From Crossaster papposus (Eukaryota > Echinodermata > Asteroidea > Velatida > Solasteridae): a DNA stretch of 64,000 bases. The DNA lies in NCBI GenBank assembly GCA_037893245.1, contig JBAIAA010000777.1:310001-374000 (forward strand), in the 5' to 3' direction. The notes beneath the pieces were generated by a model. That model made no database searches. It saw only the letters and a program-made list of their open reading frames with translations, and had not been told where the DNA came from. Below, piece after piece: positions 22,501 through 30,404 of the stretch. The translations under genes and the position numbers were made by a program. How positions within the stretch are numbered: position 1 is the first letter of the stretch; every line of letters starts with the position of its first letter.

Positions 22501-23143
22501 GGTTGAGCATAGCAACGGTTATGTTCTAATCGTTATTTCTTCTTAAAATTGTTCACACATACTATTGTATAAACAACAAAATATCAAAATTTCGAAAACG
22601 TGGGATACTTACGAGGACCTGATTTGCATATTTAATTACCGTGTTAATTAGACCACTAATGGACTCTAATCCAAACACTAACTACGCAAAATCGCGTAAT
22701 TTAAAAGGTTTTCGATCATCTGATCTCACCCAAAAAATAGGAATATGTAGAGGAGGACTTGGGCTTTCCAAATTACGCAAAATCTGAAAATTGACCACCC
22801 CTTCATATTTTGACTTTGAATGGCCATATCTCTGAATCACATTGTGCGACTTTACTCTCATTTTCTGGTGACAGGTCACATATTGAAACAGGGACGTGGG
22901 AGTGGTCAAATATTTGATTATTGGTGTTTTTTTGTTCCCCTTCTTGTAGGCTTCACAGCTGATCTGCGCTCCAACACCGGCGGTCAAGCTTTTCCCCAGT
23001 GCGTGTTTGACCACTGGCAGATCATGCCTGGTGACCCCCTCGATACCACTACCAAGCCTGGTGTCGTCGTGACCGTAACGCGCAAACGCAAGGGCCTATC
23101 GGAGGGAGTCCCCCCACTAGATAAATACTACGACAAACTGTAG
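6506..23143 (+). CDS. EEF2: Translation elongation factor 2 gene, 3' twelve exons, carrying lesions
   Basis: eEF2 is the cytosolic GTPase that moves tRNA and mRNA through the ribosome after peptide transfer. Twelve exons (6506-6687, 7501-7709, 10051-10284, 11230-11482, 12478-12673, 13544-13682, 15727-15954, 17206-17349, 18096-18305, 20027-20209, 21800-21932, 22950-23143) join in frame to ~767 codons, covering human residues ~73 to the C-terminus. The P-loop, switch I and the eEF2-kinase threonine are missing because no 5' exons are seen. The diphthamide-site segment DAIHRGGGQ is intact. Lesions: TGA at 20051-20053 for a conserved Arg, IKMD for the G4 motif NKMD, RVTDS for RVTDG, and MTCC for MKAR. 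Retained introns exclude a retrocopy. It is either a decayed paralogue or a real gene with assembly errors. Confidence 0.9.
6949..7203. mobile_element. MITE, GGCCAATTTCATAAAAC ends
   Basis: GGCCAATTTCATAAAAC and GTTTTATGAAATTGGCC are inverted complements. The inner part carries repeated GTGCTTAGCA and GTGCTAAGCA words. Relatives lie at 9501-9773 and about 11018-11176, all in eEF2 introns. Confidence 0.8.
7501..7709 (+). CDS. EEF2: eEF2 exon: G domain, altered G4 motif
   Basis: The frame reads [20 protein letters not shown], then [20 protein letters not shown]. The guanine-specificity motif NKMD of eEF2 is IKMD here (ATC instead of AAC or AAT at 7573-7575). This Asn is almost invariant in translational GTPases, so the copy may not bind GTP normally. 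The exon ends [13 protein letters not shown] in phase 0 before CAG|GTAACA. An inverted repeat follows 34 bases downstream. Confidence 0.95.
7744..7828. repeat. Inverted repeat just inside an eEF2 intron
   Basis: TACAGTATTGGGTTTTGC at the left pairs with GCAAAACCCAATACTGTA at the right, and the pairing continues inward through the ACACCTT/AAGGTGT blocks. The loop is about 29 bases. Confidence 0.85.
7878..7941 (-). mobile_element. tRNA-derived SINE head
   Basis: On the minus strand it has an A-box-like TAGCTCAGTTGGTAGAG and a B-box GGTTCGAGTGCC in tRNA spacing. The acceptor stem does not pair, so it is a pol III promoter remnant and not a tRNA gene. Confidence 0.6.
8231..8720. mobile_element. 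Element with TTTAACCCTAAC / GTTAGGGTTAAA ends
   Basis: It has the same terminal motif as the nested element at 4167-4594 and a shared subterminal AGCCTAGGGGG block. It is non-coding. Confidence 0.5.
8943..9014 (+). mobile_element. tRNA-like SINE head
   Basis: A B-box GGTTCGATTCCCGG closes a stem with the preceding CCCGG, and a weak A-box-like GGCTTGTGTGTAAAAGCG lies upstream. It abuts the next MITE. The acceptor stem and D-arm are not convincing for a functional tRNA. Confidence 0.4.
9018..9445. mobile_element. MITE, TGTGACCTGTTCCAACG family
   Basis: The left end TGTGACCTGTTCCAACGAAA and the right end TTTCGTTGGAACAGGTCACA are exact inverted complements, continuing through CCCGGACAAAGTCG. 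The flank is ATA on the left and TAT on the right. Partial copies lie at 22030-22254 and about 62948-63470. Confidence 0.85.
9501..9773. mobile_element. MITE, GGGCCCAATTT ends
   Basis: GGGCCCAATTTCATAGAGC and AGCGCTATAAAATTGGGCCC form the terminal inverted repeats. The interior is rich in GCTTAACGG, GTGCTAA and similar words shared with 6949-7203. Confidence 0.75.
9969..10014. repeat. (ATT)n microsatellite
   Basis: About 15 uninterrupted ATT units lie just upstream of an eEF2 exon. Confidence 0.95.
10051..10284 (+). CDS. EEF2: eEF2 exon: G' region
   Basis: The exon is phase 0 at both ends. It reads [20 protein letters not shown], then [29 protein letters not shown] and [11 protein letters not shown]. 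The [17 protein letters not shown] block is a hallmark of eEF2. The insert between KF and the LWGD block is shorter than in human, as in other invertebrates. Splice sites are TTCAG|GTTT and AAG|GTAAGG. Confidence 0.95.
10328..10948. mobile_element. MITE, TGTGACCTGTC family, full length
   Basis: The ends TGTGACCTGTCACCACAAAA and TTTTGTTGGGACAGGTCACA are inverted complements with few mismatches. The ~620-bp body is colinear (in reverse orientation) with 22255-22880 and with the two halves at 52168-52445 and 62609-62946. It starts 44 bases after an eEF2 donor. Confidence 0.85.
11230..11482 (+). CDS. EEF2: eEF2 exon: end of G' and start of domain II
   Basis: The frame reads [20 protein letters not shown], then [20 protein letters not shown] and [20 protein letters not shown]. 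The [11 protein letters not shown] and HLPSP blocks match eEF2 throughout. A long T-tract precedes the acceptor CGGCAG. It ends in phase 1 at CTCTGG|GTAAGC. Confidence 0.95.
12008..12073 (-). mobile_element. tRNA-derived SINE head
   Basis: The minus strand shows the A-box-like GTTGGCGTAGCGG and the B-box GGGTTCGAACCACGG at tRNA-like spacing. Pairing of the outer stem is absent. Confidence 0.5.
12478..12673 (+). CDS. EEF2: eEF2 exon: domain II
   Basis: The frame reads [20 protein letters not shown], then [18 protein letters not shown] and [20 protein letters not shown]. These are the conserved beta-barrel segments of eEF2 domain II. The exon ends after two bases of an Arg codon, completed by the next exon. 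A TTAA-type MITE starts about 15 bases beyond the donor. Confidence 0.95.
12688..12927. mobile_element. TTAA-type MITE, copy 1
   Basis: It runs from AGTTCGCGCCGGGATTATTT to CATCCGGCGCGAACTGGTTAA. The left terminal TTAACC is eroded. The body matches 18468-18692 and 24106-24347. Confidence 0.75.
13544..13682 (+). CDS. EEF2: eEF2 exon with GC donor
   Basis: The frame completes Arg and reads [20 protein letters not shown], then [16 protein letters not shown] and EHAHNMK. The next exon starts VMKFSVSP, so the exon must end at AACATGAAG. The intron there begins GCAAGA instead of GT. AAG|GCAAG is the known consensus for the minor GC-AG class. The upstream acceptor follows a run of ~30 T residues. 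Confidence 0.93.
14026..15093. mobile_element. Element with TACCGTAATTTCCTGCGG ends
   Basis: TACCATAATTTCCTGCGG on the left pairs with CCGCAGGAAATTACGGTA on the right. The inside contains another hairpin at 14369-14464 (GGCGCCCTCTAACATACG against its complement) and GTACATGTAC-type palindromes. It has no transposase. Confidence 0.6.
15130..15530. repeat. Degenerate CCTCAATCCTCAAAAATC repeat cluster
   Basis: More than ten irregularly spaced copies of CCTCAATCCTCAAAAATCC or its complement (AATGAGGATT) fill about 400 bases. The mixed orientations would let the stretch fold on itself. Confidence 0.7.
15727..15954 (+). CDS. EEF2: eEF2 exon: domain III
   Basis: Phase 0 at both ends, 76 codons. 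It reads [20 protein letters not shown], then [20 protein letters not shown] and [20 protein letters not shown]. This is the most conserved stretch of the copy and shows no unusual substitutions. The acceptor is GAACAG|GTG and the donor AAG|GTACGA. Confidence 0.95.
17206..17349 (+). CDS. EEF2: eEF2 exon: domain III/IV border with unusual residues
   Basis: The frame reads [20 protein letters not shown], then [16 protein letters not shown] and [12 protein letters not shown]. Eukaryotic eEF2 normally has MKAR or MKAE where this copy has MTCC, three changes in a row inside a conserved block. The donor AAG|GTTCCT is weak. The exon is phase 0 at both ends. Confidence 0.93.
17664..18055. mobile_element. 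MITE, AAAGGGATCGTATA ends
   Basis: AAAGGGATCGTATATACG and the right end GTATACGATCCCTTT are inverted complements; the pairing extends into TTTGGTAATTAC and GAATTACCAAAT-like blocks. Its right end is 40 bases before an eEF2 acceptor. Confidence 0.75.
18096..18305 (+). CDS. EEF2: eEF2 exon: domain IV start
   Basis: The frame reads [20 protein letters not shown], then [20 protein letters not shown] and [17 protein letters not shown]. The [20 protein letters not shown] and FQWATKE blocks are diagnostic for eEF2. The first ten residues are variable in the family and raise no concern. Acceptor AACAG|GACG and donor GAG|GTACTT. Confidence 0.95.
18468..18692. mobile_element. TTAA-type MITE, copy 2
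   Basis: It runs from TTAAACAGTTCGCGCCAGG to CGAACTGGTTAA, with the same body as copies 1 and 3 (AACTCGATCCGAAGC, GTGTTTATGCGTCATCCG). The right part is shortened. Confidence 0.75.
19150..19609. mobile_element. MITE, TGTGACCCGCTCTGC family
   Basis: TGTGACCCGCTCTGCAAAAA is mirrored by TTTTTGCAGAGTGGGTCAC at the right. It is related to 5935-6327 and directly abuts the next MITE. Confidence 0.75.
19611..19897. mobile_element. Short MITE of the TGTGACCTGTC family
   Basis: TGTGACCTGTCATCATAAAA and the right end GTTGTGATGACAGGTCACA pair. It is an internally deleted relative (287 bp) of 10328-10948. Confidence 0.8.
20027..20209 (+). CDS. EEF2: eEF2 exon with diphthamide site and in-frame TGA
   Basis: After TGAAAG, the frame reads GVLCDENI, a TGA at 20051-20053, then [20 protein letters not shown] and [20 protein letters not shown]. 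The His of DAIHRGGGQ is the residue converted to diphthamide in eEF2, 17 positions after the TGA. The TGA replaces the conserved Arg of ENMRGVRF and would arise from CGA by one C-to-T change. No in-frame alternative acceptor avoids it: the AG of TGAG at 20053-20054 shifts the frame. The exon length (61 codons) is normal and the donor CAG|GTAGGT good. Confidence 0.93.
20362..20689. mobile_element. MITE with TTTAAAGGTAGG ends, uninterrupted
   Basis: TTTAAAGGTAGGATACACCA and TGGTGTATACTACCTTTAAA are inverted complements. It is the intact relative of 4006-4793, and its colinearity shows where that copy is interrupted. Confidence 0.8.
20938..21438. other. Intron DNA without recognisable feature
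   Basis: An open frame of 166 codons exists on the minus strand but has no domain I recognise and sits in an eEF2 intron. Local CGCACGCCT-type words recur near 21320-21420. Confidence 0.4.
21800..21932 (+). CDS. EEF2: eEF2 exon: domain V start
   Basis: The frame reads [20 protein letters not shown], then [20 protein letters not shown] and NESF. The GGIYGVL..RRG and [12 protein letters not shown] blocks match eEF2. It ends in phase 1 at TTTG|GTACGT. Confidence 0.95.
22030..22254. mobile_element. Partial TGTGACCTGTTCCAACG MITE
   Basis: Shares ATGTACCTCCACCCTATCTC and GGGTTTCGTTGGAGCAGG with 9018-9445 but has lost much of the body. Its terminal GGTCACA touches the next MITE. Confidence 0.65.
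22255..22880. mobile_element. Full-length MITE, TGTGACCTGTC family
   Basis: The ends TGTGACCTGTCATCACAAAA and TTTTCTGGTGACAGGTCACA are inverted. It contains TTCTAATCGTTATTTCTTC near 22532, which is the uninterrupted form of the site occupied by the large nest at 52446-62608. Confidence 0.85.
22950..23143 (+). CDS. EEF2: Last coding exon of eEF2
   Basis: The frame reads [20 protein letters not shown], then [40 protein letters not shown] and L before TAG. The C-terminal DKL matches eEF2 across eukaryotes. Acceptor TTGTAG|GCTTC. Confidence 0.95.
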
Positions 23144-24105
23144 AACCTGGTAGTAAGACGGAAAATGAAACCAAACATTGGGCTAAAACCAAACATTTGT
23201 TGCCAATTGTATCTCATTACATTATGCCGGATCACCTATAGAACTATTGAACTGTAATGTATCATGTAACAATACACCAAAAAGTATGCCGTTTTTTCAA
23301 ACATTCATTTGTGTTCTTTTAAGTTATACGTTTGGAAGGCATTTTTTTTTTTTTTTTCTCTCAATCTAAAAAAATTATATGTCAATCAATATTCATCAAT
23401 CATAAAGTATAATAGGGAGTAAATATGAACTGGCATTACTGTATAGGGCATATTAAGCATTAGAGAATTGGAAACTAATGCAATTTGTGTGTTTTTATTT
23501 TCTTTCTGTTATTAACTGATTTATATAGGAAAACAAATTTACGAACTGTCAGTTTACAATGTTAACTTATAAAGTACCCAAGTGTCTCGAGTTGTTGAAG
23601 TTTTCATGAGATAGTCATATTTGGTTTGGTTTGGTTTGGTTTGGGGTTTTATTTATACGAGAACCATTTTAAATTGTTGATTTTGTCACGCGTTGCTGAT
23701 ACAAACTGTGCAGCAATTTGGCAAGTCTTCATTTGCGTTTAGGGGTGGGGGGGGGGGGGTATTTCTTCTAAAAGAATGGGGATTTTCACGTTATGTAGCT
23801 TAATACATGAAGCTGAATGCTTCAGTTATTTAGAAAAATAGGAACAATAATGAATGGTTTGCCCTCTAAAAAAATACTGGCCCTTTTATTTGATAAACTA
23901 CAGGAGTTGCGCATAAACTGATAAGTGAAGGATAAAACGTGCGAGTGATCAACGTTAATATGGAAAGCAAGCAACTCATTTGGTGATGGCATGCATAGCG
24001 GTTGGCTTAATATATTAAACTGGAACTTCTCTGCCATTCGGTGTATTTGTGTTTGATTATTTCAACTGAATGATGTTATCTTGTGGGGTGGGAAGGTGAA
24101 ATTTC
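23144..24105 (+). other. eEF2 3' UTR and intergenic DNA
   Basis: AT-rich sequence follows the stop. I do not see a clear AATAAA near the stop. A (TTTGG)n run lies at about 23620-23645 and a G-run near 23747-23758. Confidence 0.5.
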
Positions 24106-24347
24106 TTAACCAGTTCGCGCCGGGATTATTTTAACATTGCCGAGCCGACGGGCGGGATTATTTTTAACGAAACTCGATCCGAAGCAGGTTCAGGCTGATA
24201 GTGCTGGGAAGCACACCCACGCATTTCCGGCCTTGCTCGCTGCTGACAGACATTTCCGAACTTGAACGTGGCGTGTTTATGCGTCATCCGTTTGGAATTT
24301 GGGGAATTTTTTGCATTTATATACGTCATCCGGCGCGAACTGGTTAA
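24106..24347. mobile_element. TTAA-type MITE, best-preserved copy
   Basis: TTAACCAGTTCGCGCCGGG and CCGGCGCGAACTGGTTAA are inverted, with TTAA at both outer edges. TTAA target duplications are typical of piggyBac-type (and Kolobok) transposases, which are not encoded here. Confidence 0.85.
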
Positions 24348-24390
24348 TGCATGCTTGGGTTTCCTTTTGCGCTGCATTTTGTTTTTCTTT

Positions 24391-24412
24391 GGGGGGGGGG
24401 GGGGGGGGGGGG
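24391..24412. repeat. G homopolymer tract
   Basis: More than 20 G residues in a row. Length is likely uncertain in the assembly. Confidence 0.9.
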
Positions 24413-24489
24413 CGTGGGGGGGTTCTGGATGTTGGCTTTTTATTTAGAACCTATTATCCTCGGTTGTGATGATGCCACTTTGTATGGTT

Positions 24490-27385
24490 CAAATTAGTCC
24501 AAAATATGATAATTTTGAAAAAAATGTGTTTTTTTTCAACAATGTTTCCAAAGTCCCTAGAATTAATTGATAAGAGTTAGTCTTTCATTTTTATGCAAAT
24601 TAGGTCAAAATATAATTTTGTCCGAATGTCTCGAATGTCCCTAAAATTAATTGATATGGGGTTAGCAAATTAGGTAAAAATATAATAATTATGCAAAAAC
24701 TTCCGCAATGTCCCTTAATTTAATTGATAAGGGGTTAGCCTTGCATTTGTCTACAAATAATGTTGAATTCCCATAAAATTTTATTTGTAAGGGGTTAGCC
24801 TTGAATTTTTATGCAAATTAGGTCAAAATATATTAGGTCTCAAATTTCCCTAAAAATAATTGATAAGGGATAATAGCCTTGCATTTGTATGGGAATTAGG
24901 TCAAAATATAATAATTATGCAAAAATGTCTCCAATGTCCCTTAAATTTTTTGATAAGGGTTATCCTTGCATTTGTATGAAAATTTGGTCAATATATGATC
25001 AATATGCAAACAATAAAAAAATGTCTCAAAGTCTCTAAAATTAATTGATAAGGGGTTAGCCTTGCATTTGTATGGAAATTAGGTCAAAATATAATAATTA
25101 TGCAAAAATGTCTCCAATATCCCTTAAATTAATTGATAAGGAGTTAGCCTTGCACTTGTATGCAAATTAGGTCAAAATATATTCATATGACAAAATCATA
25201 TTCTTTGCATAATTATCATATTTTGACTTAATTTTCATAAAAATGGAAGGCTAACCCTTTATCAATTAATTTGAGGGAAAATTGAGACATTTTTGCATAA
25301 TTATCATATCTTAACCTAATTTGAATACAAATGCAAGGCTAACCCCTTATCAATTATTTTAAAATATATTTGAGACATTTTGTATAAATATCAGATTTTG
25401 ACCTTATTTTCAAACAAATACAAGGCTAACTCCATATAAATTAATTTAAAGGACATTTGAGACATGTTTGCATTATTATCATATCTTAACCTTATTTGAA
25501 TACAAATGCAAGGCTAACCCCTCATCAATTAATTTAAGAGACAGTGGAAACATATTGGCGTAATTATTATATGTTGACCTTATTAATTCAAATGCAAGGC
25601 TAACTCATTATCAATTAATTTAGGAACATTTGAGAACTGTTTGCATAATTATTATATTTTGACCTAATTTGCATACAAATGCAAGGATAACCTCTTATCA
25701 ATAAATTATGGATATTGCAAACATCTTTTGACAAAATCATATTGTTTGCATAATTATTATATTTTGACCTAAATTGCATTCAAATGCAAGGCTAACCCAT
25801 GATCAAATAATTTAAGGGACATTGGAGAAATGTTTGCGTAATTATTATATGTTGACCTTATTTGCAAATAAACGCAAGGCTAACTCATTATCAATTAATT
25901 TAGGAACATTGGAGACATTTTTTCATAATTAATATATTTGTTTACCTAATTTGCATACAAATGCATATAAATTTAAGGGACATTTGAGACATGTTTGCAT
26001 AATTATTATATTTTGACCTAATTTGCCTTAAAATGCAAGGCTAACCATGGGCGGATCCAGGATTTTTTTAAAGGGGGGGTCCACCCAAGGTCTTAGGCAG
26101 GATTTTGTGAATTGGGTGTGTAAAAAAAAAATGTGGGTGTGTAACAATTTGAGTACATGTATTACTGGGAAGCATGTACGCGAAGCGCACATCACGAGCG
26201 CGTAGCGCGAAGTCCCTGCGGCCGGGGTTCAGGGCCCGCTTAAGGGCCCTGAATTTTTTTGGTTTATTAGGTGCTCTCTGGCGCAATCTGAGGCCAATTT
26301 CTACCTATTTTTTGTTAATGTTGTGGCAATATGAAGCCTGATTTTTATACCATTTTTTTTTTAAAATCTAATATTTACAATTTTTAGCTGGAATGATAAC
26401 TTGAAATAAATTTTGACCAGAGGAGTATATTATGGATACCGGTATTGGAAGTTTGGATTTAAAAACAGCGCACACTGACTCACACTACGTGTAAAATGAG
26501 GTAACGGTTAATTGGTCATAAACCTTAGGCATACTTAACATAGGCAGGATTTGGCTGGGAGCGACCGGCAATGACTCTATTTAAAATAATAAACAAATTA
26601 CAAGCCCTAATAGTTATTAAGTAAGTTTAATTTAAAGTTGTATGTTAAAATAAAATGTTACAAGTTGTGTTTAATCTTTAAAAAACTACACGCCAAACGC
26701 CCGCTTGTGCTAGCGGGGTTTATTCTCTACAAACGGTGGAAAAAGCGGCGTGTTTTAGTGTTTAGTAATTTACATAAATTTAGCTTAAATTTAGGTCACG
26801 TGACAAATATATAAACACTGTGGTTAGCGCCTATTGCACTCGTTCTGCTGGGGCTACTCAACCGTCACTTCAAACGGTGAAATTCCAGTGTTTTTATTGG
26901 CAAGTCTGCCAAGTAAATGGGCCCAGTGGTGAGCCAAGCATGGCATTTGGGGCAAGCCTGCCCCGTTCAAGCTTATGAAAGCGTTAAAAAAATTAAAATA
27001 TGTAATTGCCTGAAATGCAATAAGAAGGAATAAACAAACTAGCGGCTCGAAAAACTAAGCCAAAAAATCATAGTCTATATGGTTGTTATTTTGTGTGTGT
27101 GGTTTGAGAATAATACACGTGTGTGCGTGTGTACATGTATGTACGTTGCTTGTTAGGTGAAATACATTTTTTTTTTTTTTCGTTTTTTTTTTTTTTTTTT
27201 TTTTTTTTCACTCTAGAAAAAAGGGGGTCCGGACCCCTTGGACCCCCCCCCTGTATCCGCCCATGCTAACCCCTTATCAAATAATTTAAGGGATATTGAA
27301 AACATTTTTTGACAAAATCCTATTGTTTGCATAGTTATTATATTTTGATCTAATTTGCATACAAATCCAAGGCTTACCCCTGGTT
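24490..27385. repeat. AT-rich array of ~100-bp repeats in opposed orientations
   Basis: Units carry AATTGATAAGGGGTTAGCCT, TTGCATTTGTATGCAAATTA and GGTCAAAATATAATAATTAT in order. From about 24536 to 25185 they run forward; from about 25200 to 26046, and again at 27265-27385, they run as the reverse complement (AGGCTAACCCCTTATCAATT). The array is interrupted by the element at 26047-27264. No coding potential. Confidence 0.9.
26047..27264. mobile_element. Non-autonomous TIR element inserted in the array
   Basis: ATGGGCGGATCCAGG and CCTGTATCCGCCCAT are inverted ends, with G-run and C-run subterminal segments. A 7-bp direct repeat GCTAACC flanks it at 26040-26046 and 27265-27271, and joining the flanks restores a normal array unit. 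The interior has GCGAAGCGC-type sequence and a T-tract, no transposase. Confidence 0.8.
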
Positions 27386-29810
27386 AATCAATTTAATGAA
27401 CCGCCCACGCATTAATTGTCCGAAAATTCGACTTATTTTATGTCGATAGAGGGCGCGCCACACAAATAGCAGTCACTAGCAAAACGCGGGCTCAAAGGAA
27501 ACAACACAAAATCAGATAGACGGCGCTGCCTCGCAACTTAACTCGGGAGTAGGGTTGCAATGTATATGTTTTTCGACAGGAAATTTAAGAAATTTAAATA
27601 AAATTGTCTTGTTTACATTGGGTAAGAATTTTTCACAAAAATTCATCGGTCAACCCACCAAAAATTGAAAAGAATATGATATGCTGGTCGTCATGTTTCT
27701 GTTGTCCCTGAACACGTGAGAGTTCCAAGTATTTTAATATTAGATCGTAAAAGTATGGGCGTTTTAGCACTTAGGTCTTAGGCAATTTATTTGCACCGTT
27801 TCACACAAAGGGCTCTGTGTTAAGCCCCGGTCACAACGGATCGTACGAAATCTTTTCGTGGTAAGGCCTGATGGTCACAACGAACCCACGACGCATTTGT
27901 TCCACGAACACGACATAACATTTGGGCAAATCGTGGGTCATCGGGGGTCGTCGCAAGACAGTCCTACGAAAAAAAAAAAATTATTAAAAAAAAAAAAAAA
28001 CAGTCTTAACAAAAGAAAAAAAGAAAAGAAAAAAAAGAAGGTCCCGAAATAAGCCCAACCCCCCGATTTCCTGACAAACTTAAGTACAATCAAAAACCTG
28101 TTGTAGACCAGTTAACAAATTCAATCCATGAATCAGAGCTCATTCACTCTGACCTTTTCTTCACATGAAAACTAAATTAAAGTCAAGGGCCAAATATGCC
28201 AAAGTGGAAAAATACACACTTAATTGTACTAGCACACCTTAGATATTGTTGCATTTAAGGAATATCAAGTTTGATAACATTTTTCCTCCAAGTCGAGCAT
28301 GGTAGGGGCGCATGATGATGCCGCCGTGACCAAAGACGCGCTCTACTGATGAACTCCAAGCCGGTACCCACCGGGCCATTGGTATCACATTGGCACAAGG
28401 TACATGCCAAAATCATCTGTTAATATATCCATGCACGCAAGCCCAACCGAGGTGTAAAGAATTTTCTGAAATTTATCCACTGTGAGTTAGAGTGAAGAAA
28501 TACAACCATTTTGAGAAGAAAGTATAGTCTTTATTTCATACTTTTACATGTCAACAAAACTCAATAGAAAGTAGAGAAAACAATAAATAATATTTAAAAA
28601 AACACCTCTCTCCCTACCCGAACTTTTAAAAATAAAGGACACTCAACAACATATTTTTTTTTAATCTGGCCTTACGTGTTGCTGTTCGGGGTATGTTCGT
28701 GAAAATTCCTCTCATTTTTAAACCGATTATGATGCCAGCCTAAACTTTGGACAATTTGGAGGATAGAATCCACTGAAGATGCTACGTCAAACTCATAGGC
28801 CTTCAGTTTCTATGTGTATAGTTTTCCCGCCAAAAATCGAGGAACTCCAGCACCACATTCCAATGTATTGTAACGTCGAGCGACTCATCAGAGCCAATTA
28901 CACACCCCGCTTGCGACTTGACCTGTAATTTCCAAATCCATTTCGATGCCACCCTGTGATTTTCACAAATACTAGACGAGGAATAGATTATGACGATTTT
29001 TAAATATCTTGAACTTTCTATGCATAGTTTTCCCGATATTTATCGTCAAATCACGGCATCAAATTTAGTTCCGTGTAACAATTACCTTATACAAACGGAC
29101 GCAGCCTACTATTATACAAATAGCACACAAAATTATAGCAGTCACCGGCAAAACGCGGGCTGAAAGGAGACAAAACAAAATCAGGTATAGACGGCGCTGC
29201 CTCGCGACACTCGGGAGTAGGGTGGCAATGTATATGTTTTTTCATTTAAATTTTTAAACATTGTGAGGAGTTAGCCTTGTGTTTTAAATAAAATTGTCTT
29301 GTTTAGGTAAGAATCGTTCACCATGGTCACCACTTTCGCCAGCCGCGCGTCCTGTAATTACTGCAGACTAAAATTAGACCAGTTTGTCTGACCAATAAAA
29401 GTGTGACGGTATAGTTACAATATTAACGCCGATTGTAGGCGCGGCTTAGCTTATTATTTCACTGTTGTAAGATTTCAATAACATTTTGAAGTAACCCTTT
29501 CATTACTCCCCCCCCCCCCCGCCCCCCTCTCTCTTTTAAAGTGAATCAAGAATAGAACGTACGTCTGCATTGGTGGTAAGGGGAAAATGAAGAAAAAAAG
29601 TAATGTGGTCTTGACTAAGCAATTCAGGGGTACGGACCGACGACTCAACACATTGACCGACTCCCATAAAGGACTCTTCAACCTGGCGAATTAAGCCGCT
29701 GAGCTAACTTCGGTTGATATTTGAAGACTATAAATTAATTCTTTTAAAGATAAGGTTGCGAAATTGCGCGCGTTAGAACTGAAGAAAAAAAACACGACAT
29801 CGGACAGGAC

Positions 29811-29877
29811 GAGGACTCGAACCCAGGAGATGAAACTCCGCAGACGAGGAGCCTAACCACTCGGCCATTCGACTACC
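29811..29877 (-). mobile_element. tRNA-like sequence in unit copy 1 (first)
   Basis: The minus strand shows ATGGCCGAGTGGTTAGGC (A-box as in Ser/Leu tRNA) and GGGTTCGAGTCC (B-box). The T-stem and acceptor stem pair poorly, so a functional tRNA is unlikely. Confidence 0.55.
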
Positions 29878-30336
29878 ACTCAACTACCACTCAACTTAGT
29901 TTCAAATTGATGTGACTTAATAGGTTTGGAAGCTGGAGTAATGAAGACAAAAAGTTATGTGGTGTTGACCAAGCATTCAGGGATTCGGACCCATGACTTT
30001 ACTCATTGAACGTCTCCCATATAGCACTCTTTTGGGTTCTAGGCCTCCCGATCCACCGCACTTCCTTCCCTGTCCATGTTCATTTAACCCGTAGGCCACG
30101 CAACCATGTGAGGGAGGACTAACGGAGCGAGGCCCTAGCTCTTGCTGCCTATGCAAGCAAACGAACTCCGTCCCTATACGTAGGTTCGAACCTGAACTCC
30201 GCGGACAGTACCAGCCTGACGAATTAAGCCGCTGAGCTAACTCCGGTTGGTATTTGAAGACGATGAATTAATCCTTTTAAAGATAAGATTGCGAAATCGC
30301 GCGCGTTAAAACTGAGGAAAAAATGACGTCGGCCAG

Positions 30337-30404
30337 CGGGGACTCGAACCCATGAGATGGAACCCCGCGGACAAGGAGCCTAACCCCTCGGCCATTCGAC
30401 TACC
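30337..30404 (-). mobile_element. tRNA-like sequence in unit copy 1 (second)
   Basis: Diverged duplicate of 29811-29877, with A-box ATGGCCGAGGGGTTAGGC and B-box GGGTTCGAGTCC. Confidence 0.55.
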
